In this document: in pieces, positions 41,639 through 49,873 of the stretch
Position numbering within the stretch: the stretch's first letter is position 1
How the letters are laid out: each line of letters opens with the position of its first letter
DNA from: a bacterium 1XD21-13
GTDB taxonomy: Bacteria > Bacillota > Clostridia > Lachnospirales > Lachnospiraceae
Direction: 5' to 3'
DNA length: 64,000 bases
Assembly (NCBI GenBank): GCA_009917555.1
Contig: QZDX01000007.1
Coordinates: 1 to 64,000 of the forward strand
The notes under the pieces: generated by a model
Seen by the model: only the letters and a program-made list of their open reading frames with translations
What the model was told of the DNA's origin: nothing
Databases searched by the model: none
Translations under genes and position numbers: made by a program

Positions 41639-43199
41639 TTTAGAGCAGTTGTCCCGCAGGGTGGTTCACTGGCTGTGTTTGGCAGTGTTTATTCTTCTAA
41701 CCCTGTCGGCGTTGTTATTTACTAGGTATTTTTCAAAGATTTATCAAGGGGAAATTCCTCATAACCGCTGGGACTTTTTGTCTCTTCCGGGGGCTTTGCT
41801 GATCGGCTTGCTTCTATTAGTTTTGGTAAAGCAGATTCTTAAGAAGGAGGAGTACAGGGAGCGGAACCTGAGGATTCTACTTGGAGTTGTTCTAATTTGG
41901 AGCTTGGTCTTTGGAATTGTTTGGGTGTTGTTGGCAAGGAGTGTGCCGGTGTCTGATCAAATGATGGTTGTTTCCAGTGCACAGAGGTTCTTGGAAGGAG
42001 ATTATGGAAGACTTGGATATGGAAAATATCTTTTTTACTACCCTTTTCAGCTGGGACTTGCTGCCTGGGAGGAATTGGTGTTTTACTTATTTGGCAGAGA
42101 TAATTTTACGTCCTTTCAGATTTTAAATGCTTTGGGTATTACGGGGACAATAGGAATTGGATATGGTATTGTCCGACAAATTTTTAAGGAACAAGAGACA
42201 GCTGCTTATTATCTGCTGTTATCAGGGCTGTGCTTTCCTTTTTTTATCTATAGTACCTATGTGTATGGAGATGTGATGTCTATTTTACTCTCTATGTTTG
42301 GTGTTTGGCAATTTTTACGCTATGTGAAAGAGGGAAAAAAGAGTGGTGTCCTGCTTCTGACCGTAGGAATTTCAGGGGCAGCCCTTTTGCGTAACAATAG
42401 TCTGATTATATTGATAGCTATGTGTTCAATTTTGATAGTTCAGGCAATTGGAAGAAAGCGTTGGCAATATGGCATTTGTATACTCGTTTTGCTGGCAGGG
42501 ATAGTGGGGAGTAAGCAGCTTGTAAACCAATACTATGAGCAGAAATCAGGTATTGCCTTGAATGATGGGATGCCATATATTCTCTGGATAGCTATGGGAA
42601 TGCAGGAGGGAGATAAGGAGGCAGGCTGGTATAACGGATACTCTATATATATGTATCAGGATGTATGCCATTATCATGGGCCTACGGCAGCTATTCTTGG
42701 AAAGGCCGAGATACGCAGCCGTGTAAAGAATTTTTTGAAAAATCCGGCCTATGGGGTGGATTTCTATTGGAGAAAGTTTACAAGTCAGTGGAATGATCCT
42801 ACTTATGGCTGCTTTATTATGACTCATGCATCTGCAGAGCCGAATGAGGAAGGCGTATTGGAAGGAAAGGAACGAGGCGCTGTGGGAGATAAGCTCTATG
42901 CAGGCGGCTTCAATACATGCTTGAAGATCGTTATGGATGCTTATCAGCTCTTGATCTATGGGACAATTTTATTTTTTCTTATAAGGAAACGAAGGAATAT
43001 GGAGTCATTGGAGAACTACATACTTCTGATTGGTATTTTAGGAGGTGTTCTTTTTCATATGTTGTGGGAGGCCAAATCCCGATACGTGCTTCCCTATTTT
43101 GTAATGATGCTTCCCATGGCTGCGGGAGGCTTGTACCAGGTACATGAAATAATTCGAGGGCGGGGGACAAAGGATGAAGCTGTTAAGGCTGGCAGATAG
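41613..43199 (+). CDS. GT-C-like membrane protein, single module
   Basis: A 528-residue polytopic protein homologous to each half of the preceding fusion. Markers in order: VPVSDQM loop near 112, YYPFQLG near 145, LWIAMGMQEG near 325, TSQWNDPTYG near 390 and WEAKSRYVLPYFVMMLPMAA near 485. It starts 26 nt inside the end of the fusion gene with AGAAGAGG upstream and overlaps the next gene by 26 nt. The tight coupling suggests the modules are made together. Probable glycosyl or mannosyl transfer at the outer membrane face, by analogy only. Confidence 0.77.
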   Translation: MNKKRNPFNLEQLSRRVVHWLCLAVFILLTLSALLFTRYFSKIYQGEIPHNRWDFLSLPGALLIGLLLLVLVKQILKKEEYRERNLRILLGVVLIWSLVFGIVWVLLARSVPVSDQMMVVSSAQRFLEGDYGRLGYGKYLFYYPFQLGLAAWEELVFYLFGRDNFTSFQILNALGITGTIGIGYGIVRQIFKEQETAAYYLLLSGLCFPFFIYSTYVYGDVMSILLSMFGVWQFLRYVKEGKKSGVLLLTVGISGAALLRNNSLIILIAMCSILIVQAIGRKRWQYGICILVLLAGIVGSKQLVNQYYEQKSGIALNDGMPYILWIAMGMQEGDKEAGWYNGYSIYMYQDVCHYHGPTAAILGKAEIRSRVKNFLKNPAYGVDFYWRKFTSQWNDPTYGCFIMTHASAEPNEEGVLEGKERGAVGDKLYAGGFNTCLKIVMDAYQLLIYGTILFFLIRKRRNMESLENYILLIGILGGVLFHMLWEAKSRYVLPYFVMMLPMAAGGLYQVHEIIRGRGTKDEAVKAGR

Positions 43200-44715
43200 G
43201 ACAATTTCTATATTGAGCCTGCTTCTTTTCGGAGCACTTACAGGCTTTAGCTTATTTTTTACCGTTTATTTTTCAACAAGCTATGAGGAAATTCCTTATG
43301 AGACAGGAGATATTGTTCCCATGGTGCTGGCCGTGTGCGCTTTGGGGCTCTTTTGTATGGAATGGATTAGCAGATGGATTTTAAAGGGGGACGACCAGGA
43401 GAAACGAATTCGTATTTTGCTGGGACTGGTGCTCCTTTATACCCTGTGCTTTTGTGGGCTGTGGGTAAAAGGGGCCGGCTGTATCCCTGTGGGAGATCAG
43501 GCTTCCGTATGTACGGCGGCGGAGGGCTTTCGAGCTGGGGATTATTCTATGCTGACCCAGGATTCCTATGAAAAGTATTTGTTTATTCATCCTCACCAGC
43601 TGGGGCTGACGGCCCTGATTGAACTGATTTTTGCCTGCTTCGGAAACGGAAATTTTCAGGCCTTTGAATACCTGAACTGCCTGGGAGCCGTTCTGTGTGT
43701 GTACAGTGGCTATTGCATTACCCGGCTTTTGGAAAGAGATAAGAGAGGCAGGGTGTATTATCTGCTTTTGGCGGCCTGCTGCTTCCCCTTGTTTTTCTAC
43801 GTAACCTTTGTATATGGGGAAATTCCGTCTCTTACCTATTCCCTTGTGGCAATTTGGATGTATTTGGAGTATCTCCAAAAGGGAAAAAAGAGATATCTGG
43901 CCGGATGCTGCATTGCCTGTATCCTGGCCTGTTTGATTCGCAATAACAGTCTGATTTTACTGATTGCCTTTGTGGGGCTTTTGACTGTCAAGGGACTTGG
44001 AAAGCGTCAATGGAAGGCCTTTGGGGCGGCGGGATTGTTGATCGCAGTCTTTTTACTCTCGCGCCTGGGTTTGCGCAGTCTATATGAGGAGCGCTCCGGC
44101 GTTTGTCTGAATGAAGGAGCTCCTATGATTCTTTATGTGGCTATGGGAATGCAAAAGGGGGAAGGGGCTCCGGGCTGGTCCAATGGATATATCCTTCATG
44201 CCTATTGGGGAGCATCGGAATTTGACGGGGAGCTGGCAACGGCTATGGCCCTGGAGGATATCCGCTCCTCGGTGGCCGGATTTCGTTCCGCCCCTTTGTA
44301 TGCATTGGAATTCTATCGGGAAAAGTTTACCAGTCAATGGAATGATCCGACCTATGAATGCTTTGCCATGACCCATATCAATGGCTGGGAGAGGTGTGGC
44401 ATTGTGAACAGCATGTATGTGGGAAAGCTGCATACCTTAATGACCTGGTTTATGAATCAATATCAAAGCCTGGTTTTCATAGGCGTCTTTCTGTGGCTTA
44501 TTTTTAATTATTGGAGGGAGAAGCCCTTGGAGAATCAGGTGCTTTTGGTTACCATTTTTGGAGGCTTTCTCTTTCATATGCTTTGGGAGGCAAAGGGGCG
44601 CTACATTTTACCTTATTTTGTGATGATGCTTCCCATGGCGGCAGCGGGGCTGGCGGAGCTGACTGCGCGAGTCAATGCATGGTTGATCTTGCGCGATAAG
44701 AGGATAAAGGTATGA
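43174..44715 (+). CDS. GT-C-like membrane protein, single module
   Basis: A 513-residue paralogue of the preceding gene with the same order of motifs: IPVGDQAS loop near 105, IHPHQLG near 140, LYVAMGMQKG near 322, TSQWNDPTYE near 385 and WEAKGRYILPYFVMMLPMAA near 472. About a dozen transmembrane helices are evident. It overlaps the preceding gene by 26 nt and the next by 4 nt (ATGA). The conserved acidic loop and the WExK(S/G)RY motif in all four modules are the best guides to the active site. Confidence 0.77.
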   Translation: MKLLRLADRTISILSLLLFGALTGFSLFFTVYFSTSYEEIPYETGDIVPMVLAVCALGLFCMEWISRWILKGDDQEKRIRILLGLVLLYTLCFCGLWVKGAGCIPVGDQASVCTAAEGFRAGDYSMLTQDSYEKYLFIHPHQLGLTALIELIFACFGNGNFQAFEYLNCLGAVLCVYSGYCITRLLERDKRGRVYYLLLAACCFPLFFYVTFVYGEIPSLTYSLVAIWMYLEYLQKGKKRYLAGCCIACILACLIRNNSLILLIAFVGLLTVKGLGKRQWKAFGAAGLLIAVFLLSRLGLRSLYEERSGVCLNEGAPMILYVAMGMQKGEGAPGWSNGYILHAYWGASEFDGELATAMALEDIRSSVAGFRSAPLYALEFYREKFTSQWNDPTYECFAMTHINGWERCGIVNSMYVGKLHTLMTWFMNQYQSLVFIGVFLWLIFNYWREKPLENQVLLVTIFGGFLFHMLWEAKGRYILPYFVMMLPMAAAGLAELTARVNAWLILRDKRIKV

Positions 44716-47006
44716 AAAAATTATTATTAACCTATAAAGTACATTTATTTGTGACCATACTCCTTCTTGTGATGGCAGCGGGGATTCCCTTTGATTCTTA
44801 TTATGACAGATCGATTCTGGCATCGGAGCTGGAGCTTTGCTCGACAGCCGAGGGGGCGGTAGAGCTTATGGAGGAGGAAGAACCGGTATTAGCGGTGGAG
44901 GCGGGAAGCGACTACCATGGAATTGTGGCAGAGACGGAGCAGGTAACGCTGCAAAAGGGAAGCTATCGGCTTCAGGTAGTGTCTCTGTCGGAGAATGATG
45001 AAAATTATGTGGAGATCTACAGTCCAAGGAAGCTAAATGAGGACAATACGGAGGGAGTGCTTTTAGCAAGGGAAGCTTTAAAGCCGGGGGGAGATTTGAC
45101 GGAGCTTTATTTCTCTGTGTCGGATTCTATGGAGGATATTTCCATTCAGATAGGATATGAAGGTGATGGCAGCCTGAATGTGAGCAGTCTTTATCTGGCA
45201 TCCACGGAAAGGATGTATACGGATCTCTTTTGCCTGATGGGAGCAATATTTTTGATCTCTATGGGAATTTTCATATGGAGGCTGCGCGGTGGAAGGCTTA
45301 ATAAGGAACAGCAGATAACTCTGCTTCTTTTGAGCAGTGCGGTTATTTTGGTGTCATTGCCCTTGAGCTATGACTTTGTATTGGATGGAAATGATCTGTA
45401 TTATCAGTTTAACCGGATCCTTGGTATTCAGGAGGGCTTGAAAAGCGGCCAATTTCCGGTGAAAATTCACAGCACAATGCTTCATGGCTATGGATATGGG
45501 TCTTCCATTTTCTACCCGGAGCTGTTTTTGTATTTTCCTGCTTTACTGGGATGCCTAGGAGTGTCCCTTGTTAATTGCTATAAGGTGCTGTTGCTGTGTA
45601 TGAATGGAGCTACGGCTTTTGTTGCCTATCGCTCTTTTTCCGGTATGACACGTTCACGAAAAATGGGGCTTTTGGCGGCGCTTTTTTATACACTTTCCGT
45701 TTACCGGCTCATTGATTTATATACCAGAGCGGCTGTAGGGGAGGCAATGGCCATGATTTTCTTCCCTTTGGTTATGTGGGGAATGTATGAGCTGTTTCTG
45801 GGCAATCCCAGGAAATGGTATCTGGCAGCTCTGGGCTTTACCGGAATTTTTCAGTCTCATGTGCTTTCTGTGGAGCTGACCCTGTGCTTTGGGACTATTT
45901 TTGGTCTGTGCTGTCTGGGGCGTTTAAGGGACAGAAGACGTATAAAGGCATTGTTTTGTGCGGCAGGCGGTACATTGCTTTTGAACCTGGGACTCATACT
46001 TCCCCTGCTTCATCATGCAGCTTATCCATATCGGGTATTTTCCGTGGACAGTACTTTAAGCTGGTGGACTGTAACCTTGCCAAAGCTTTTTGATTTTATT
46101 TTGGCAAATCCCACAGAGAGAACCTATGCAGGAATTCAAAACAGCGGGGAAATGCCTTGTTCCCTGGGTTTTGTAATGCTGGTAGGACTGCTGGTGTTTT
46201 TATATGTGTATCTTCGGAATGAAAAAAGGGATGGGCTTTTAAAGGGGAGTCTGGGAGCCTTGGGCTTAAGCTTCCTTGGAATATATCTGTCTACGGATCT
46301 TTTCCCATGGGATAAGGTCCAAAACTTGCCTGTTATTCATCGATTGGTGACATCTATTCAGCTTCCTTGGCGTTTTTTGGCACTCTCTACCGTGCTCCTC
46401 TGCCTGGTGTGTGCAGTTGGATTCTACCGTTTTTCCTCCGAAAGGGAGGTTCGCAAATTGGTATGCGGAGGAGCCTGTGTACTGGCTTTTCTGTGCGCCG
46501 GAATTTATGTAAATCGATACTGCGAGGAGGCAATGCCCAAATATTCCAAAGAAAATCAATATCAGAGAGAGCAAAGCCAGGTGGATGTTCTGTATTTTAT
46601 CAATGTGGCTCATTCCAACAGCTACCGTATCTGGAATCGAACCAATACCTTTGCTGCTTCTGAGGGGCTTACCTTAAGGGGCTGTAAGAGAGCGGAAAAT
46701 CTGACAGCAGAGTTTCAGTATCAGATGTCAAAGGCAGAAATTACAGAAGAAAAGCAGTGGGTAGATGTACCCTTTACTTACTATCCCAATTATGCGGCCT
46801 ATGGAAAGGACGGCTCTCGCCTCAGTGTGGGGATTGGAGATCAGGGAACGGTGCGTGTTTGGCTTTCCGGGGAATCGGAAGGGCTTGTAAGGGTGAGGTA
46901 TCAAGAGCCCTGGTTTTATCAGGCAGGAAGAATTATTTCTATAATTTCAGTTTCAATTTTACTGATCTGGATTTTTGGAAAAAAGAGGAAGCAGAGAATC
47001 ACGTAA
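44712..47006 (+). CDS. Large polytopic membrane protein, PTPS_related type, paralogue
   Basis: A 764-residue protein homologous in full to the minus-strand protein at 32,301-34,571. Shared features: N-terminal helix, outer beta-rich domain (about 40-165), VLDGNDLYYQFNRI and GQFPVKIHSTMLHGYGYGSS near 225-260 (split blocks), FYPELFLYFPALLG, about ten further helices, then an outer C-terminal domain ending in a helix and a basic tail. It is coupled to the GT-C-like genes by a 4-nt overlap. Together they form a membrane glycan-assembly-like operon whose product cannot be named. Confidence 0.8.
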   Translation: MKKLLLTYKVHLFVTILLLVMAAGIPFDSYYDRSILASELELCSTAEGAVELMEEEEPVLAVEAGSDYHGIVAETEQVTLQKGSYRLQVVSLSENDENYVEIYSPRKLNEDNTEGVLLAREALKPGGDLTELYFSVSDSMEDISIQIGYEGDGSLNVSSLYLASTERMYTDLFCLMGAIFLISMGIFIWRLRGGRLNKEQQITLLLLSSAVILVSLPLSYDFVLDGNDLYYQFNRILGIQEGLKSGQFPVKIHSTMLHGYGYGSSIFYPELFLYFPALLGCLGVSLVNCYKVLLLCMNGATAFVAYRSFSGMTRSRKMGLLAALFYTLSVYRLIDLYTRAAVGEAMAMIFFPLVMWGMYELFLGNPRKWYLAALGFTGIFQSHVLSVELTLCFGTIFGLCCLGRLRDRRRIKALFCAAGGTLLLNLGLILPLLHHAAYPYRVFSVDSTLSWWTVTLPKLFDFILANPTERTYAGIQNSGEMPCSLGFVMLVGLLVFLYVYLRNEKRDGLLKGSLGALGLSFLGIYLSTDLFPWDKVQNLPVIHRLVTSIQLPWRFLALSTVLLCLVCAVGFYRFSSEREVRKLVCGGACVLAFLCAGIYVNRYCEEAMPKYSKENQYQREQSQVDVLYFINVAHSNSYRIWNRTNTFAASEGLTLRGCKRAENLTAEFQYQMSKAEITEEKQWVDVPFTYYPNYAAYGKDGSRLSVGIGDQGTVRVWLSGESEGLVRVRYQEPWFYQAGRIISIISVSILLIWIFGKKRKQRIT

Positions 47007-47113
47007 GCTGAGTGTCTTATACAGCTGAAAAAGGATTTGGATTCTGGCTTTGATGGTATAAGAGAATGAAATCTGCACATACTACTTCTATATTTTTATG
47101 GAGGTAGATAAAT

Positions 47114-47434
47114 ATGACGAGATTGGACTGTACCGTAACAAGCTGCATGTATAACAAGGAAAAGAGCTGCTGTAAGGACAACATTCAGGTGGAGGGCAAC
47201 AACGCCAAGCATTCCAGAGATACCTGTTGCAGCAGCTTTCGGGAGAGAGGCGAGGGCAATTATCAGAGCTCTGTAGACTATCCTACCAAGGAGACAAAGG
47301 TATCCTGCAAGGCGGAGGAGTGCACCTTTAATGAGAATTGTGTCTGTCATGCTAAGCACATCGGAATTGCCGGCGGTTCCGCCTGCGAGTGCCGGGAGAC
47401 GGAGTGCGCGACCTTCCGGTGTAAGTGCGAGTAA
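47114..47434 (+). CDS. Cysteine-rich DUF1540-type protein
   Basis: A 106-residue protein with two copies of a cysteine-rich unit (LDCTVTSCMYNKEKSCCKDN and VSCKAEECTFNENCVCHAKH), 17 Cys in all. This pattern matches the DUF1540 family found in spore-forming Clostridia; metal binding is likely but the function is unknown. GGAGGTAG lies before the ATG. The gene stands alone after the membrane protein operon and is followed by a bidirectional terminator. Confidence 0.8.
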   Translation: MTRLDCTVTSCMYNKEKSCCKDNIQVEGNNAKHSRDTCCSSFRERGEGNYQSSVDYPTKETKVSCKAEECTFNENCVCHAKHIGIAGGSACECRETECATFRCKCE

Positions 47435-47524
47435 GGTAGAAAACACAATATACTATTCAGATTCAACAAAAAGATTGAAAAAGCTCCGGATGATTTATTG
47501 AAAAAACTATGAAAATATGAATGT

Positions 47525-47570
47525 AAAAGGGACGGTCGGAAAATGCCATATTTCCTGACTGCCCCTTTTT
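47525..47570. terminator. Bidirectional terminator between convergent genes
   Basis: AAAAGGGACGGTCGGAAAA pairs with TTTCCTGACTGCCCCTTTT around a short loop, with T runs on both strands. It separates the cysteine-rich gene from the CNNM/CorC-type gene. Confidence 0.85.
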
Positions 47571-47590
47571 ATATTCAACATGTAATTTAT

Positions 47591-48880
47591 TTACGCTTCC
47601 TCCATCGTTCCAGCTTCCGCTTCCCCATCCTGGGGCAGATAAATATGCACCTTATCAATCCGATTCTTCTCCACCTCATCCACCACCAATCGAATTCCAT
47701 TCTCCGTGGTCACGGATTCTCCGGACTGGGGAAGCCGGTCCAGGAGCTCAATGACGATACCGCCGATGGAATCATAATCCTCGGATTCCAGCTCCAGGCC
47801 AATCTGATCCTGCAGATCCTCAAGCTTCGAGGACCCCTCCACAATGTATTCATAATCACTGATTTTCTGAATCAGTTCTTTTTCCGACTCATCATATTCA
47901 TCCCGGATCTCTCCCACAATCTCCTCTAGAAGATCCTCTAAGGTTACAAGGCCCACAGTTGCACCGTATTCATCTAGGACAATAGCCAAGCTAATGGAAT
48001 TTTCGCGCATCTCCATCATTAGCTCTGAGGTCTTTTTAAACTCATGAGTAAAATAAGCCTCTCTGAGAATATGCCGCACATTAAAATGTTCTTTATCCTC
48101 ATAAAGAAGCAGATCCTTTACATTCAGGATCCCAAGAATATTATCCCTATGTTCTTCGTAAACGGGAAGTCTGGTAAACAAGTCCTGACGGTATACCTCA
48201 ATGGTTTCCGCATAAGTAGCATTCACATTTAAGAAAGTCATGTCCAACTTGGGAACCATGATATCCTTTGCAAGATGATCATCCAGGTCAAACACATTGT
48301 TGATCATCTTGCGCTCCTCGCTCTCGATAGCGCCATCCTGGTGGCTGACTTCAACGATAGTCCGAATCTCATCCTCCGTATAAATATCATTCCGCTTATT
48401 GGGGTCCACCCGAAGAAGCTTCAGCACACCCATGGAAAAAGCATTGATAATGAAAATCAGTGGTGTGGCAATCTGCATCCAGCTAAAAACAATACCTGCA
48501 AAGCGCAGAGACAGTTTTTCCGCCGAGAGGGTGGCGCAGGTCTTGGGAGTAATCTCACCAAAAACCAGAACCATAAAGGTCAAAATACCTGTTGCAATGC
48601 CGGCTCCGGCACTTCCGAAGGCTTTGGTGGCAATCACAGTACCCAGAGAGGAAAGGCTCATGTTGACGATGTTATTTCCAATCAAAATAGCGCTGAGCAT
48701 CTTGGAGGGCTGTGCTAACACCTTCTCCAGACGTAGGGCACGCTTGTCCCCCTCCTCCGCCAGGGTGCGGACCCTGATTTTGTTTACAGTAGTAAGCGCC
48801 GTTTCCGCAGATGAAAAAAATGCAGAAAGACCTAACAACAGCAGTAATACGGCCAATTGTATGGCGTCACTCGAATCCAA
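47591..48880 (-). CDS. CNNM/CorC (hemolysin C-like) family membrane protein
   Basis: A 429-residue protein with an N-terminal CNNM domain (four hydrophobic segments in about 5-185), a pair of CBS domains (about 205-325; MVPKLDMTFLNVNATYAE and SLAIVLDEYGATVGLVT) and a C-terminal CorC_HlyC domain (about 340-420). Relatives export Mg2+ or Co2+; the older name hemolysin is not supported by function. The start codon is TTG, with AAAGGAGTG about 10 nt upstream. The promoter lies at 48,974-49,002. Confidence 0.9.
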   Translation of the reverse strand: MDSSDAIQLAVLLLLLGLSAFFSSAETALTTVNKIRVRTLAEEGDKRALRLEKVLAQPSKMLSAILIGNNIVNMSLSSLGTVIATKAFGSAGAGIATGILTFMVLVFGEITPKTCATLSAEKLSLRFAGIVFSWMQIATPLIFIINAFSMGVLKLLRVDPNKRNDIYTEDEIRTIVEVSHQDGAIESEERKMINNVFDLDDHLAKDIMVPKLDMTFLNVNATYAETIEVYRQDLFTRLPVYEEHRDNILGILNVKDLLLYEDKEHFNVRHILREAYFTHEFKKTSELMMEMRENSISLAIVLDEYGATVGLVTLEDLLEEIVGEIRDEYDESEKELIQKISDYEYIVEGSSKLEDLQDQIGLELESEDYDSIGGIVIELLDRLPQSGESVTTENGIRLVVDEVEKNRIDKVHIYLPQDGEAEAGTMEEA

Positions 48881-48973
48881 GAAAAGTTCACTCCTTTGTA
48901 TGATGTGCCTGCAGGCGGAGCCGCCTTGTTTTGGGCGGTTCCGGGCTGCGGCAGGGATAAAGTATCTTTTTTA

Positions 48974-49002
48974 CTATACAATATTTTCATTAGAAATGCA
49001 AG
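48974..49002 (-). promoter_or_regulatory. Promoter of the CNNM/CorC-type gene
   Basis: On the minus strand TTGCAT (48,997-49,002) and TATAGT (48,974-48,979) are 17 bp apart. The -35 abuts the end of the preceding gene, so the leader is about 85 nt and GC-rich. Confidence 0.7.
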
Positions 49003-49004
49003 TA

Positions 49005-49379
49005 TTAAGACACCATACCTCCAAGGGTGCCTCCGGCTGTGCACAGAATGAGTGTGGTGACAAAGTGGGAGGACCCGCCTCCGAAGCCCTGGTTTACGGC
49101 AAGGGAAATCAGAGCAAGTATGGCGAAATAGAGCAGTCCTGCGGCAGCGCCCCACAAGAACTTGCGGGCTTTCATCATTTTGCCCTCCAGAAAGCCTCCA
49201 AGAAAGCTGGAAATCACATACACAATGATGATTCCAATATTCACCTTGGGCTCCGAGAGTTGAAATTTGTACAGCAGAAGAGCCAGGAATAAAAGCAGGA
49301 TTCCTGTGATAATGTAAGCGCTCAAAAGGGATTTCAGCATCCGTATTGCCATGTTCTGATAAGATTTTCCTTTCTCCAT
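49005..49379 (-). CDS. TIGR04086-type membrane protein
   Basis: A 124-residue protein with four transmembrane helices (about 10-32, 42-62, 72-92 and 98-120), rich in Gly, Leu and Ile. Size, topology and position beside the SCIFF gene match the TIGR04086/DUF3792 family, which is often next to SCIFF in Clostridia; function unknown. The N-terminus begins MEKGKSYQNMAIRMLKSLLS. GGGGAGGAAC precedes the ATG. It is divergent from the SCIFF gene. Confidence 0.82.
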   Translation of the reverse strand: MEKGKSYQNMAIRMLKSLLSAYIITGILLLFLALLLYKFQLSEPKVNIGIIIVYVISSFLGGFLEGKMMKARKFLWGAAAGLLYFAILALISLAVNQGFGGGSSHFVTTLILCTAGGTLGGMVS

Positions 49380-49510
49380 CGTGTTCCTCCCCGGATCAGA
49401 TCATAGGGAGCTTCCCACTTACGGGCAGTCCCTCATTTAAAACAAATATATGTGGAAGGCTGCTTGGATAGAATAGGAAGCAGAAAATCATATGGGCAGA
49501 TATAGAAAAA

Positions 49511-49543
49511 ACTCTTTCAAATTACAAAAGAGTGTGCTATACT
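49511..49543 (+). promoter_or_regulatory. Promoter of the SCIFF gene with an overlapping inverted repeat
   Basis: TTTCAA (49,515-49,520) and TATACT (49,538-49,543) are 17 bp apart. A perfect inverted repeat ACTCTTT (49,511-49,517)/AAAGAGT (49,527-49,533) covers the -35 and most of the spacer, so it may be an operator. The rest of 49,380-49,510 holds nothing clear. Confidence 0.6.
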
Positions 49544-49592
49544 GCTACCATGTATTATGCAAAATTGGAACTAAAATAGGAGGATGAAGAGG

Positions 49593-49736
49593 ATGAAACA
49601 CATTCAGACCTTAAACACACAGATTTTACAGAATACCGTGAAGAAGGGCGGCTGCGGCGAGTGCCAGACATCCTGCCAGTCTGCATGCAAGACTTCCTGT
49701 ACGGTAGGCAATCAGACTTGTGAGAATCACAAATAA
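49593..49736 (+). CDS. scfA: SCIFF six-cysteine ribosomally made peptide precursor
   Basis: A 47-residue precursor with the SCIFF signature: an N-terminal leader (MKHIQTLNTQILQNTVKK) and a core of six cysteines at residues 21, 24, 28, 32, 36 and 43. In the family a radical SAM enzyme joins a cysteine to a nearby threonine by a thioether. AGGAGG lies 9 nt before the ATG at 49,593; an in-frame ATG at 49,584 is too close to it. The peptide is near-universal in Clostridia, and its role is unknown. Its maturase follows after a hairpin. Confidence 0.95.
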   Translation: MKHIQTLNTQILQNTVKKGGCGECQTSCQSACKTSCTVGNQTCENHK

Positions 49737-49762
49737 GAGAGAGCACAAGGAACAAAGATGAG

Positions 49763-49803
49763 GGTGTCTCAAAGGCCCGGCAAAACTGGCTTTTGAGGCA
49801 TCC
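49763..49803 (+). terminator. Hairpin between the SCIFF and maturase genes
   Basis: GGTGTCTCAAAGGCC pairs with GGCTTTTGAGGCATCC over about 15 bp with one bulge and an 11-nt loop. It is followed by CTTATTGTG, a poor T tract, so it may be a leaky terminator or an mRNA-stabilising end that favours more peptide than enzyme. Confidence 0.6.
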
Positions 49804-49873
49804 TTATTGTGCGGGAAGATGCTGTCAAAGCTGTTGTGATTTCACTGAATGCGGGATGAGAAAGGGGACAAAG

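Noticed and set aside
47591-48880. Hemolysin
   Set aside because: The hemolysin C-like label is historical; the CNNM, CBS and CorC domains indicate a metal-transport-related protein.
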